Positions 8,443-17,410 of a stretch of 64,000 nt of DNA are shown one piece after another. The stretch is taken from NCBI RefSeq assembly GCF_023243045.1, contig NZ_JALKFX010000004.1, positions 1-64,000 of the forward strand. The letters are read 5' to 3'. The notes under the pieces were generated by a model, which had not been told where the DNA came from, searched no databases, and saw only the letters and a list, made by a program, of their open reading frames with translations. The stretch's first letter is position 1; the number at the start of each line of letters is the position of its first letter. The position numbers and the translations under genes were made by a program. This stretch comes from Frankia sp. AgB32. Lineage in GTDB: Bacteria > Actinomycetota > Actinomycetes > Frankiales > Frankiaceae.

Positions 8443-10173
8443 TCATGTGGTGTGGACGGCCGGGGCCACCGCCGCGTCTCCCACCGGGAACGTGACGGCG
8501 ACCTGGGTTCCCTCGCCGGCCGGGCTGCGCAGCTCGACCTGGCCACCGACAGCGGCCACCCGGTCGTGCAGGTTGCGCAGTCCGACTCCGGCGCCGAGCA
8601 GCGCGCCGCCGCAGCCGTCGTCGGTGATCGTGACAGCCAGCCGGCCCGGCCGCGACTCGACCACGACCGAGGCGTAGCTCGCGGCCGCGTGCTTGTAGAC
8701 GTTGGCGAGAGCTTCGGTGATGACGAAGTAGGCGTTGACTTCGACGTCCCGCGGCCAGCGGCCGGCGGACACGGTCGCGACAACGGGGCAGGGAGCGTGG
8801 TCGATGACCATCTCCACCGCAGCGGCCAGCCCCTGCTCCACCAGGATGCTCGGGTAGATGCCGTGGGCGAGGTCCCGAAGCCCCCCGATGGCCTGCTCGA
8901 GCTCCCGATGGGCCCGGCTGACCATCTCGGTCGCGCGGCCGAGTCCCGTCGCGCGGCCCGCGTCCGCCACGCCGGCGTCCGCCACGCTGTCGTCGGCCGC
9001 GGCAACCCGCAGCGCGTGGCGGGTGCTGTCGAGCATGACCAGGATGGCCAGCAGCCGCTGCTGTGCGCCGTCATGGAGATCCCGCTGAATACGGTGACGT
9101 TCCTCGAACGTCGCCTGGATGAGCCGCTGCCGCGAGGCGCGGACCTGCCCAAGCTGGGACTGCAGGCTCGCGTACAGGCGCGCGTTGTCCAGCGCCAGGC
9201 CCGCGGCGGCGAGTACCACGTCCATCAGCGGTCGTTGCCGGGCCAGCGCCGCGTCATGGGCGAGCATCGCCAGCTCCTGTCCGCGCCGGCGCACCGGGGT
9301 CAGGCACCGCCCGCTGGCCGCCGCGGTCGCAGGCGTGAACGCCTGCCCGGTGATGTCAACCCAACCGGAGCCGTCGAGCAACCGGAACGCGAGGTCGACG
9401 CTGGGATCGCCGAGCACCCGCGCCATGGCGTCCCGCAGGTGCCGGGGATCCGGATCGTCCCGCAGCTCGACGATGAAGCTGGCGGTCCGTCCGCGGGCCA
9501 GATGGACCCGCGCCACGCCGAGCAGCAGTCCGATCGGCAGTAGGCCGGCGGTGATGGCGAACAGCGCCAGCAGGACGAGACGGAGGAGGGCGGGCGCGCC
9601 GGTGGCGCTGGCGACGGCGCCGCCGACGGCGGCTGTGGCCCCGGCGACCACAAGCGCCCACGTCGCGGCGGACAGCCGGCGCTCCGGCCGGCTCGCGTGC
9701 CGCCACCGTCCGATCAGACGGCCACCGATGGCCAGCGCGACGACGCAGAACGCCAGGCTCCCCGCCCGGTCGGTGGTCGTGTTCTCCTGCCAGCGGTCAA
9801 GCCATGGGTAGCGCGCATGGTCCACGACGTACTGGGCGACCTGGCTTCCGACGGCCACCAGGTAGCCGCAGGCCGCGAGTGCGCGGTCGACGCGCACGGC
9901 GAGGCGACCGTTCGGGAACGACAGGGCCAGGTGCCCCAGCAGTCCGGCGTAGAGGTACGACAGCCAGAATCCGACGGCGAAGAGCACCGGGACCGAGCTG
10001 TAACGCAGATCGCCGAGAAAGGTGCTGGCCCCACACAGCGCCATGAGGACGCTCACGCGCTCAGCGGCGGGACGGGCCAGGGAGATCAGGCCGGTCAGAA
10101 GCAGCGACACCCCGCCGACGCGCAGTGGCAGGCTGTCCCACCCCGGTGAGCGGGTCAGCGCGTCCGCGATCAT
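8443..10173 (-). CDS. Membrane histidine kinase (HisKA_3 family)
   Basis: About 576 residues. The N-terminal half contains several hydrophobic helices (roughly residues 10-240), implying membrane anchoring with no large external sensor. The cytoplasmic half has the HisKA_3 phosphoacceptor segment EERHRIQRDLHDGAQQRLLA and an HATPase_c domain with VITEALANVYKHA, ITDDGCGG and GVGLRNLHDRV. It autophosphorylates on His and passes the phosphate to the response regulator encoded just downstream. The ATG at 10173 has GGGAGA eight bases upstream. A longer frame to 10434 exists, but its extra part is low-complexity and lacks a ribosome site. Confidence 0.88.
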   Translation of the reverse strand: MIADALTRSPGWDSLPLRVGGVSLLLTGLISLARPAAERVSVLMALCGASTFLGDLRYSSVPVLFAVGFWLSYLYAGLLGHLALSFPNGRLAVRVDRALAACGYLVAVGSQVAQYVVDHARYPWLDRWQENTTTDRAGSLAFCVVALAIGGRLIGRWRHASRPERRLSAATWALVVAGATAAVGGAVASATGAPALLRLVLLALFAITAGLLPIGLLLGVARVHLARGRTASFIVELRDDPDPRHLRDAMARVLGDPSVDLAFRLLDGSGWVDITGQAFTPATAAASGRCLTPVRRRGQELAMLAHDAALARQRPLMDVVLAAAGLALDNARLYASLQSQLGQVRASRQRLIQATFEERHRIQRDLHDGAQQRLLAILVMLDSTRHALRVAAADDSVADAGVADAGRATGLGRATEMVSRAHRELEQAIGGLRDLAHGIYPSILVEQGLAAAVEMVIDHAPCPVVATVSAGRWPRDVEVNAYFVITEALANVYKHAAASYASVVVESRPGRLAVTITDDGCGGALLGAGVGLRNLHDRVAAVGGQVELRSPAGEGTQVAVTFPVGDAAVAPAVHTT

Positions 10174-10567
10174 CCGCGCATTCTCCCGACCGCGCTGTCC
10201 TTCCCGATGCCTTGCCGCACCGAGCCCGACGCCCCCTGACCATCGGGGGGCGCTTCCAGCGGGCGCGCGTCCACCCTGCCATCCGCCGTCCCACGCGACT
10301 CCGCCGGCATCGTCCCTGCTCCCCCGTCCGTCCCGGTTCGGGATATCCCCCAGATGGACACCCGGATCGCCTGGTGTGCGCGATCGGTAGCCATCCGTAC
10401 TGTCACGACATGCCTTCTCTGTAACAACGCTCACCGGTACCGAATCACCACGCCGACGGCCAGCCGTTTCCCGAACCGGTCCGAGGCGGCTCGGATTTGT
10501 TCAGCTACACGTCATCGGCTGTTTTGGCCATCGATCAATCGTCTCATGACGACGAGGAGTGAAGTAC
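10174..10567. other. Divergent intergenic region
   Basis: This separates the histidine kinase from the secreted protein gene and should hold both promoters. No clear palindrome or -10/-35 pair can be assigned with confidence. A GAGGAG ribosome site at its right end serves the secreted protein. Confidence 0.5.
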
Positions 10568-11575
10568 ATGTCAGCCAACAACCTTCGCCTCCGGCAGCGC
10601 CCGCGGCTACTACCGCTCCTGCTACTGCTCGCCGTGCTGGCGGGTCTGACCCTGTCGCACCCGACCGCCGCCCGGGCCGCGACCCCGGCGCTGAACTGTG
10701 ACCGCGAGCCGTCCGGCTACGGCCACCGCATCCATCTGTTCTTCCGGACCGGCGAGGACGACCTGCGCGGTAACAACTGGTGGGGGGACGACAACCTGGA
10801 CGTGACGCTCATCAGTCGGCTGCATCAGCCGCTCCTGGTGCCCAACGTCAACAAGGGCGAGAACTGGCCGGCGCACAGCACGAGGGAAGTAATAATCTGC
10901 GTCACCAACGAACAGATCCAGGCCGACGAGGTGACCGGGCTTCGACTGGCCACCACCAATGCCTTCGGCGGTGTCTACGACAACTGGGACCTCGACTGGC
11001 TGACCTATCAGTTCGAGGACTTCGTCCTCGGGCGTTGGGTCCCGGCTGGAAAGCTCCTCGTGTCCGGAACCCCGCTGCACCGGTTCGACGGCGATGCACC
11101 TGGCTTCGACTTCCGCGTGGACCCGGTTCTCGACGGCGGCTTCGAGGCCCAGGGAAGCTCGGCGGTGAATACGCCCTGGTTCACCGAGGGCACCGACTGG
11201 AAGGGCGTGGACCGAAACCTCCACAATGCCCAGAGCGGCCAGAACAATGGCTTCACCTGGTCCACCGGCCGCAACTGGAACGCTGTTCTGCAGAACGTCC
11301 CCGTAACACCCGGGACGTCGTACGTGCTGACCGGCTGGGTCCGCACGTCGAAAAATGTCAACACCGGCTTCTTCGGAGCACGACTGTCCGGTGAGTGGCC
11401 GCCGCGCGGGGAAGCGCACTTTGGCTTCACCGGATCCGATTACCAGCAGCTCACCGTGCGGTTCAACTCCACCAACCACACGCAGGCCACGGTGTACGTC
11501 GGCCTTTGGGGAGTGAACACCCCCGGCGGGGACTGGATCCAGGTCGACAACATCAGCCTGCGGGCCGAACGCTAG
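10568..11575 (+). CDS. Secreted protein with a C-terminal carbohydrate-binding-like domain
   Basis: About 335 residues. The N terminus is a classical Sec signal: basic NNLRLRQRPR, then a leucine-rich core, then SHPTAARAA with cleavage likely after ARA. The mature N-terminal region (about 45-160) carries RIHLFFRTGEDDLRGNNWWG and resembles a small beta-sandwich of PLAT-like appearance. The C-terminal region (about 185-335) has VLDGGFEAQ, VTPGTSYVLTGWVRTS and WIQVDNISLRAE, the pattern of a galactose-binding-like or carbohydrate-binding module found in secreted glycosidases and lectins. No catalytic domain is visible. The ATG at 10568 has GGAG nine bases before it, while the earlier GTG abuts the site. 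It is divergent from the two-component operon and may be a target of it. Confidence 0.7.
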   Translation: MSANNLRLRQRPRLLPLLLLLAVLAGLTLSHPTAARAATPALNCDREPSGYGHRIHLFFRTGEDDLRGNNWWGDDNLDVTLISRLHQPLLVPNVNKGENWPAHSTREVIICVTNEQIQADEVTGLRLATTNAFGGVYDNWDLDWLTYQFEDFVLGRWVPAGKLLVSGTPLHRFDGDAPGFDFRVDPVLDGGFEAQGSSAVNTPWFTEGTDWKGVDRNLHNAQSGQNNGFTWSTGRNWNAVLQNVPVTPGTSYVLTGWVRTSKNVNTGFFGARLSGEWPPRGEAHFGFTGSDYQQLTVRFNSTNHTQATVYVGLWGVNTPGGDWIQVDNISLRAER

Positions 11576-11652
11576 CGGCTGTTCCACATCCCGGCTGCCG
11601 GCTGGCGACCCTCCGCCAGCGTTGAGGTCCACCGCCGCCAGCCACGAAAGGG

Positions 11653-13344
11653 TCAGGCGGCGGTGTCGGCCACCGGCGCCGACGTCGGCTGCCGGGTCGG
11701 GATTCGCCGGGTGAGGAACAGACCCGCCAGCGCGAGGACGGCGAGCAGGGACAGCGACGCGCGCAGGCCGACAATGCGGGACTTCGCATTGTCGGAGACG
11801 ATCGCCGCGGTGGTCTCCGCGGGGAGGCCGGCTCCCCCGAGGCGGGTTTCCAGCTCCCTGTCGGACACGAACGGGACGCCTTTCTCCAGTTGCACCTGGG
11901 AATGGGCGACCAGGTCCGGCGGCACGGCAGGATTCTGCTGGACAACCGTGAGAAACGATGTGGTCAACGCCGATATGAGGACTGCTCCGGCCGCCGCGGT
12001 ACCGATCGAGGCCCCCAGGTTCGTCACCGTGTTCTGCACCCCACCGACCTCACCGCTGTGCTCGTCGGCCACGGCGGACACGGTGACGCTGCCGAGTTGC
12101 GATGCCAACGCTCCAACCCCGAGGCCCGCGAGCAGCAGCGGCCACGTCACGATCTCGGGCCCGGCGCCGACGTCCAGCGCCGCGACCAGGATCACGATGC
12201 TGGCGAACAGCGCGAGGAAGCCGGTGCGCACGACGCGCCGCGGTGCGGCACGGGGAAGGACACGGGGAACACCGACCGCTGCCACCAGCAGGGCGACGGA
12301 CAGTGGTAGCAGGCGCACGCCGGTCCCGACCGCCGAGAGTCCGATCGCCACGGACAGGTACAGCGGCACGACGAAGAACAGGCCGGCCTGAAGCAGGTAC
12401 TGGAAGAAGAACGACGTGAGCCCGGCCCGCAGGGTCTGGTTTCGCAGCAACGCGGGATCGAGCAGTACCACCGCGTTCCGGGCGAGCCGGCGGTCCTGCC
12501 ACCAGAGGAAGATCCGCAGAATGGTTCCGCCGGCGAGGATCATCCAGATCACCGGGGACAGTCCCAGCCAGACGGGAGCACCGGCCTTCGGCCGGACCAG
12601 GCCCCAGCTTCCCGATCTGAGGACGCCGTACACGACGAGAGCCAGTCCGGTCGCGGACATCGCGGTGCCCACCAGGTCAAGCTGCCTGCGCGCCGTCGGG
12701 GGTGGCTGGGTTATCCCCCGGCTCATCCGCAGGATGCAGAGCACGACCAGGACCTCGCCGGCGAACACCCAGCGCCAGGACAGGTAGGTGGTGAACACAC
12801 CGCCGACGAGCGGGCCCGTCGCGACCGCGATCGCGCCGGCGGCCGCGACCAGCCCGTAGGCGCGTGGTCGTCGCTCGCGGGGGAAGTTCGACGCGACAAG
12901 AGAGACAACGGCCGGCATGATCAGCGCGGCACCGGCCCCTTCGAGGAAGGACCAGCCGAGCGTCAGAACCGTGAGATTCCCCGCAAGGGAGGTCGTCAAC
13001 GACCCACAGCCGTAGATGACGCAGCCGATGGCGAAGGCCCGCCGATGACCGAGGATCTGACCGAGCATTCCGCCGGTAATCATAAATGCCGCCATCACCA
13101 GGGTGTAGAAGGTGATGGCGGTCTGTATCCCGGTGACCGTGGTGTTCAGATCCGCGGCCACGGTCGCAATCGACACGTTCATGACCGAGCTGTCGAGAGT
13201 CATGAGGAACTGGGCGGCCGCCAACGTCAGAAGAACGGATTGCCGGCCCACGCCCGCTTCCGACCCGGGCGTGCGGCTTTGTTTCCGGCTCTCGAGTATG
13301 GCGTCCTCCCGACTGCACCCGTGGTCCGCGGAACCGCCGGACAT
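11653..13344 (-). CDS. DHA2-family major facilitator drug exporter
   Basis: A 563-residue membrane protein with about 14 hydrophobic helices. It shows the MFS motif region LGQILGHRRAFAIG, the DHA2 hallmark near TM1 (QFLMTLDSSVMNVSIATVA), motif C-like GLVAAAGAIAVATGPLVGG, and a large extracytoplasmic loop near the C terminus (VQQNPAVPPDLVAHSQ). Members export amphipathic drugs using the proton gradient. The ATG at 13344 has only a weak ribosome site, so a start a few codons inside is possible. No regulator sits directly beside it; the next gene is divergent. The substrate cannot be inferred. Confidence 0.85.
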   Translation of the reverse strand: MSGGSADHGCSREDAILESRKQSRTPGSEAGVGRQSVLLTLAAAQFLMTLDSSVMNVSIATVAADLNTTVTGIQTAITFYTLVMAAFMITGGMLGQILGHRRAFAIGCVIYGCGSLTTSLAGNLTVLTLGWSFLEGAGAALIMPAVVSLVASNFPRERRPRAYGLVAAAGAIAVATGPLVGGVFTTYLSWRWVFAGEVLVVLCILRMSRGITQPPPTARRQLDLVGTAMSATGLALVVYGVLRSGSWGLVRPKAGAPVWLGLSPVIWMILAGGTILRIFLWWQDRRLARNAVVLLDPALLRNQTLRAGLTSFFFQYLLQAGLFFVVPLYLSVAIGLSAVGTGVRLLPLSVALLVAAVGVPRVLPRAAPRRVVRTGFLALFASIVILVAALDVGAGPEIVTWPLLLAGLGVGALASQLGSVTVSAVADEHSGEVGGVQNTVTNLGASIGTAAAGAVLISALTTSFLTVVQQNPAVPPDLVAHSQVQLEKGVPFVSDRELETRLGGAGLPAETTAAIVSDNAKSRIVGLRASLSLLAVLALAGLFLTRRIPTRQPTSAPVADTAA

Positions 13345-13473
13345 CTGGTTTTCACCGCGCCGACCCTGTACCTTCAGTCATCGCCGGACCTTCAGCATCG
13401 CCGCGGATGGGCGCCGTCGCACCTCGAAAGCCGGCGACAACACGCCCTCCCACAGGCCCCGGAGAGGTCGGAC

Positions 13474-14931
13474 ATGACCACATTTTTCCCGCTTTCCACC
13501 GCGGACGGTTCCCCACCCCGGCAGCCGGCCACAAAAGCGGCCGACAAGGCTCCGCCGACACCGGCGGAACGCGCGGCCCGGGGAAAGAACGCGCGGGCCC
13601 GGGCCCCACGCCGGGCCCATGCGGAGTACGCCCCGGTGCCGGACCGGGCCGACCCGATCGACGTGATCGACCGGCAGTCGCGGACCCGCCTGCCCGAGCT
13701 CGTCCCCCTCCGCTACCAGCGGATGATGGAGTCGCCGTTCAGGTTCTACCGGGGCGCCGCCGCGATCATGGCGGCCGACCTCGCCCGGACGCCGACGTCG
13801 GGAATCGAGGTCCAGCTCTGCGGCGACGCGCACATGCTCAACTTCCGGCTCCTCGCGTCGCCCGAACGGCGTCTCATGTTCGACATCAACGACTTCGACG
13901 AGACCCTCCCGGGCCCATGGGAATGGGACGTGAAGCGGCTCGCGACCAGCCTCGTCATCGCCAGCCGCGGCAACGGCTTCAAGGCGTCCGAACGACGCCG
14001 GATCGTCACCGCGACGGTCGGGGCGTACCGCCTGTGGATGCATCGGTTCGCGGCGATGACCAACCTCGAGGTCTGGTACGCCCACGTCGACGCCGACGAG
14101 CTGGCCGCGCAGTTCGCGGACCTGCTGGGCCGGCGGGGTTCCAGGCGCCTGTCCCGGGCGGCGGCGCAGGCCCGGTCACGCGACCGGCTGCGGGCGTTCG
14201 CCAAGCTGACCAGACTGGTGGACGGCGAACGGCGTTTCGTGTCCGACCCTCCGCTGCTCGTCCCGATCGGCGAACTCACCGCCGGAGCCGAACACGAACG
14301 GCTGATGGGACAGCTCGGCTCGATCGTCGAGCGGTACTCCGACACCCTGTCGACCGACCGGCGCTCACTGCTCGGCCAGTACCGGCTCGTCGACTTCGCG
14401 CGCAAGGTCGTCGGCGTCGGCAGCGTGGGCACCCGCTGCTGGGTCGCGCTGCTGCTCGGCCGCGACGGCGACGACCCGCTCCTGCTCCAGGTCAAGGAGG
14501 CCGGGACGTCGGTCCTGGCCGATCACCTGCCGGCAAGCGAGTACGACAACCAGGGTGAGCGGGTGGTCGCCGGACAACGGCTCATGCAGGCCACCAGCGA
14601 CATCTTCCTTGGCTGGCAGCGGGTGGACGCCGTCGACGGGCAGCGCGACTTCTACATCCGGCAGTTGCAGGACTGGAAGGGCGTCGCCGTCGCGGAGGAC
14701 ATGGTCCCCGACGGCCTGGAGCTGTTCGGACGGGTGTGCGCCGGCACCCTCGCCCGGGCCCACGCGCGGTCCGGCGACCGCATCGCGATCGCTGCCTACC
14801 TCGGCAGCGGCAAGGCGTTCGACCAGGCGGTCCCGCAGTTCGCGGAGGCCTACGCCGACCAGAACGAGGCCGACCACGGCGCCCTGGTCGAGGCCGCCCG
14901 GACCGGACGGGTCAAAGCCGCCAGTGCCTGA
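13474..14931 (+). CDS. DUF2252 domain protein
   Basis: A 485-residue cytosolic protein matching the DUF2252 family, which is common in actinomycetes. Hallmarks are RSRTRLPELVPLRYQRM near residues 60-80, FYRGAAAIMAADL, QLCGDAHMLNFRLL and FDINDFDETLPGPWEWDVKRLA. These motifs recall the catalytic loop and metal-binding Asp of kinase-like (aminoglycoside phosphotransferase) folds. A later segment, FARKVVGVGSVGTRCWVALL, is also characteristic. The biochemical role of the family is not established. The ATG at 13474 follows a strong GGAGAGG site (13461-13467); a longer upstream frame is arginine-rich and unlikely. It is divergent from the DHA2 exporter. Confidence 0.8.
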   Translation: MTTFFPLSTADGSPPRQPATKAADKAPPTPAERAARGKNARARAPRRAHAEYAPVPDRADPIDVIDRQSRTRLPELVPLRYQRMMESPFRFYRGAAAIMAADLARTPTSGIEVQLCGDAHMLNFRLLASPERRLMFDINDFDETLPGPWEWDVKRLATSLVIASRGNGFKASERRRIVTATVGAYRLWMHRFAAMTNLEVWYAHVDADELAAQFADLLGRRGSRRLSRAAAQARSRDRLRAFAKLTRLVDGERRFVSDPPLLVPIGELTAGAEHERLMGQLGSIVERYSDTLSTDRRSLLGQYRLVDFARKVVGVGSVGTRCWVALLLGRDGDDPLLLQVKEAGTSVLADHLPASEYDNQGERVVAGQRLMQATSDIFLGWQRVDAVDGQRDFYIRQLQDWKGVAVAEDMVPDGLELFGRVCAGTLARAHARSGDRIAIAAYLGSGKAFDQAVPQFAEAYADQNEADHGALVEAARTGRVKAASA

Positions 14932-15133
14932 CATCATCGACGGGCGACCAGCTCTCGAGCTGGTCGGACCGCGCCTCGCGGGGCTCGTCGGCTGTCGAGG
15001 CTGAGGGCGTGACCCCGACCGGGTTCAGACCGGTGAGGACAAGCGCCAGAACCGCCGCGGTCAGGCTGACCACCGTGACGGAGAGCTGCCCCTCGCCCGT
15101 CCAGTAGACGTCCTGTGCCGGCCTTCCGGCGGC

Positions 15134-15745
15134 TCACGTCGACGTCGTCGGGTCGCCGACGCGGTGGCGGCGGCGGAAGGACGCGCTCTTGGCGCGGTTG
15201 CCGCAGGCCGCCATGTCACACCAGCGGCGGGAGGCGTTGCGGGAGGCGTCGACGTAGACCCAGCGGCAGTCCTCCCCCCGACATGCCTTGAGCCGGGGCC
15301 AGCCGGGTCGCGCGCAGGCCCGCAGCAGGGCGGTGACGGTCGCGGCGCCGACGTCGCGGACGAGATCGGCGGGGCCGTCGGCACGTAGGGACGGTGCGCC
15401 CCGCAGGTCGAGGCGCAGGGTGAGACCGTCGAGGACGGCCGTGTCCAACTCCGTGTCGACGCCGTTGTTGCGCAGCGCCAGGCCGCGGATGACGGCTCGC
15501 AGGGCGCGCAGCATCGCCAGGCCCTCGGCGGCGTCGGGCCGCCGGGGGTCGGCGCCGGCCGGCAGGCCCAGGCCCAGGCCCGACCACCAGGTGCGCATCC
15601 CGGCCGCGTCGGCCAGCTCGTCCTGCTCACCCTGCTCGCCGTGCGCGGTGTTGGCCACCGCGACGAGCAGGTCCTCGTCCCCGATCCCGGGCCACTCCGC
15701 CAGCTCCGCCACGTAACCACCGTACGCGTTTAACCGGTTGACCAT
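15134..15745 (-). CDS. CGNR zinc-finger regulator (ABATE-type)
   Basis: A 203-residue protein of the ABATE/CGNR family. The N-terminal helical part (about 20-140) is a presumed ligand or stress-sensing domain. The C-terminal CGNR zinc finger (about 150-195) shows LKACRGEDCRWVYVDASRN followed by RWCDMAACGNRAK, giving the Cys-Cys-Cys-Cys metal site. These proteins are presumed transcription regulators. The start at 15745 is chosen because the upstream extension overlaps the promoter region shared with the divergent EamA transporter. Repeated TAACCGG boxes between the two genes make this protein the likely local regulator of the transporter. Confidence 0.82.
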   Translation of the reverse strand: MVNRLNAYGGYVAELAEWPGIGDEDLLVAVANTAHGEQGEQDELADAAGMRTWWSGLGLGLPAGADPRRPDAAEGLAMLRALRAVIRGLALRNNGVDTELDTAVLDGLTLRLDLRGAPSLRADGPADLVRDVGAATVTALLRACARPGWPRLKACRGEDCRWVYVDASRNASRRWCDMAACGNRAKSASFRRRHRVGDPTTST

Positions 15746-15776
15746 CTTCGTAACCGGTGTAACCGTTACAGCGGTT
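15731..15776. promoter_or_regulatory. Repeated TAACCGG boxes between CGNR regulator and EamA transporter
   Basis: TAACCGG occurs at 15731 and 15751 and TAACCGT at 15760, with AACCGGTT at 15732-15739 being a perfect palindrome. The first two copies are 20 bases apart, about two helical turns. The boxes overlap the start codon of the CGNR gene, as expected for an operator repressing the divergent pair. Confidence 0.55.
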
Positions 15777-15815
15777 GCGCTGCGGTGGAGTGGCGCCCCT
15801 GACCGGGAGGTTCCG

Positions 15816-16811
15816 ATGGCATCGTGCGAGGCCCAGGCCGGGGTCGGGGCCGGCATCCGGATGCGCTCCGGCGAGCTGTCGATCCTGCTGGCCGCAGCCG
15901 CCTATGGGCTGAGCACCACGCTGTCCGTGGCGGCGCTGCACGCCGTGCGGCCGCTGGATCTGCTGGCGGTCGAGCTCGCCGGCGCCGCCGTGGTGCTACT
16001 CGGCGCCGCGGTGGTCACCGGCCGCCTGCGCCGGCGCGGCGCGCTGCGGCAGATGCTGCTCGGGGCGCTCGTCCCAGGACTGGGATACCTGCTCGGCGAT
16101 TTCGGGCTGGACCGCACCAGCGCGTCGAACGGCAGTCTGCTGCTGGCCGCCGAGCCGCTGCTGACCGTCCTGCTGGCCGTCGTCGCCCTGCACGAGCGGC
16201 CCGACCGCCGGGCCGTCGTCGCGCTCGCCTTCGGGCTGGCCGGTGGCGCGCTCGTGGCGCTCGATCCCGGCTCGCCCGGCCAGCCCGCCGGCACGACCAC
16301 CGGCAATCTCCTCGTCCTCGCCGGAGTCGCCGTGGGCTCGGTGTTCGTCGTGGCCACCCGCCGCTACAGCGACGACGACGGCGACGCCCTCAACGCCAGC
16401 GCCTGGCAGACCACCGGCGGCGCGGTGACCGCGACACCGTTCGTCGCCGTCGCCTGGGCCAGCGGTGGAAGCCAGCTCACCACGGCCGACGCCGCCGGCT
16501 GGGCGGCGTGCGCCGGCGTCCTGCTCTGCGGCGCGGTGGCCGGGATCGCGTTCAACCGGGGTATCGGCCAGCTGCCCGCGGCCCGGGCCAGCCAGCTGCT
16601 GAACCTGACCCCCGTGATCGGCACGCTGAGCGCCGTCACCCTGCTCGGCGAACACCCGACGATGCCGCAGATCGCGGGAGGCGTGGCCATCATCGTCGGC
16701 CTGACGCTGCTGCTGCGCGGCGCACCAGCCCCCGCGCGGCAGCAGCCGGCCGCCGATCCGGCTGTCACCGAGCCCGCGGCGCTCGCCCAGGTCCCGACCT
16801 CATGGCCGTAG
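15816..16811 (+). CDS. EamA/DMT-family transporter
   Basis: A 331-residue membrane protein with about ten hydrophobic helices arranged as two repeated EamA halves. The first half contains LSILLAAAAYGLSTTLSVAAL and GLDRTSASNGSLLLAAEPLLT; the second contains GVLLCGAVAGIAFNRGIGQL and LTPVIGTLSAVTLLGEHPT. The repeated 'E-P-L-hydrophobic' and 'LGE' motifs are typical of metabolite efflux permeases of this superfamily. The ATG at 15816 follows GGGAGG by five bases. A longer frame from 15738 runs through the operator boxes and is less likely. The substrate is unknown. It is divergent from the CGNR regulator. Confidence 0.85.
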   Translation: MASCEAQAGVGAGIRMRSGELSILLAAAAYGLSTTLSVAALHAVRPLDLLAVELAGAAVVLLGAAVVTGRLRRRGALRQMLLGALVPGLGYLLGDFGLDRTSASNGSLLLAAEPLLTVLLAVVALHERPDRRAVVALAFGLAGGALVALDPGSPGQPAGTTTGNLLVLAGVAVGSVFVVATRRYSDDDGDALNASAWQTTGGAVTATPFVAVAWASGGSQLTTADAAGWAACAGVLLCGAVAGIAFNRGIGQLPAARASQLLNLTPVIGTLSAVTLLGEHPTMPQIAGGVAIIVGLTLLLRGAPAPARQQPAADPAVTEPAALAQVPTSWP

Positions 16812-16849
16812 GCCGGCGGCGAGTCGGTCGCACCGGGAGGACGCGGCCA

Positions 16850-17320
16850 TCAGGCGTCGGCCGCCACGACGTCCTGGGCCACCGACTCCTCTCCCGCCGT
16901 CCGCGCGGCGTCGATGACCGCGGCGACGAGCGCCTCGCCGGTGTAGGCGACGCCACCGAGGCCCCAGCCGCCGTCGGGGGCGTTGAGGATGTTGACCCAG
17001 GTGTCCGCCCGGCCGTGGTCGTCCACGGTGAGCGCGTCGACGATGTCGGTCGCCGCGGCGATGAACGCGGCGCGGCCGGCGGGCTCGGGCAGGCCGATGT
17101 TCGGCAGCTTGAGCTCGACCATGACCAACCGGCTGCGGCGGCCGCCGGCGTAGATGTCCGCCGGGTCCAGGACCTGGACGGTGCCGCCGATGATGCCGGT
17201 CAGGAAGGGGTTGCTCGCGGCGCCGCTGGCCTCGACCAGGGCCGTCGTCAGTCGCGGCAGGATCTCGCGCCTGCCGGCTTCGGTGAGTTCCCCCTGCGGA
17301 GCGGTGACGGTGATGGGCAT
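16850..17320 (-). CDS. Tautomerase-superfamily protein
   Basis: A 156-residue protein starting Met-Pro-Ile-Thr-Val. Removal of Met would expose the catalytic N-terminal proline used by 4-oxalocrotonate tautomerase and MIF-like enzymes. Two repeats of the small beta-alpha-beta unit can be seen: one from the start through LVEASG, another from VMVELKLPNIGLPEPAGRAAF to DDHGRADTWVNI. The length fits a fused two-unit family such as cis-CaaD or malonate semialdehyde decarboxylase-like proteins. The substrate is unknown. GGAGT lies upstream of the ATG. It is divergent from a TetR regulator across a region with repeated CGTACTAG boxes, so it is probably the regulated enzyme. Confidence 0.7.
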   Translation of the reverse strand: MPITVTAPQGELTEAGRREILPRLTTALVEASGAASNPFLTGIIGGTVQVLDPADIYAGGRRSRLVMVELKLPNIGLPEPAGRAAFIAAATDIVDALTVDDHGRADTWVNILNAPDGGWGLGGVAYTGEALVAAVIDAARTAGEESVAQDVVAADA

Positions 17321-17350
17321 GAGCGGACTCCTTGAGACGAGTAGGACGTA

Positions 17351-17389
17351 CGTACTAGCGAGAATGCTGCACTAGGATGGTCGTACTAG
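17351..17389. promoter_or_regulatory. Repeated CGTACTAG boxes, candidate TetR operator
   Basis: CGTACTAG occurs at 17351-17358 and again at 17382-17389, 31 bases apart, between the divergent tautomerase and TetR genes. A further ACTAG lies at 17371-17375. Their position across both promoters suggests binding sites for the adjacent TetR protein. Confidence 0.5.
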
Positions 17390-17410
17390 TCAAGGGAGAG
17401 GAGCCCGGCG

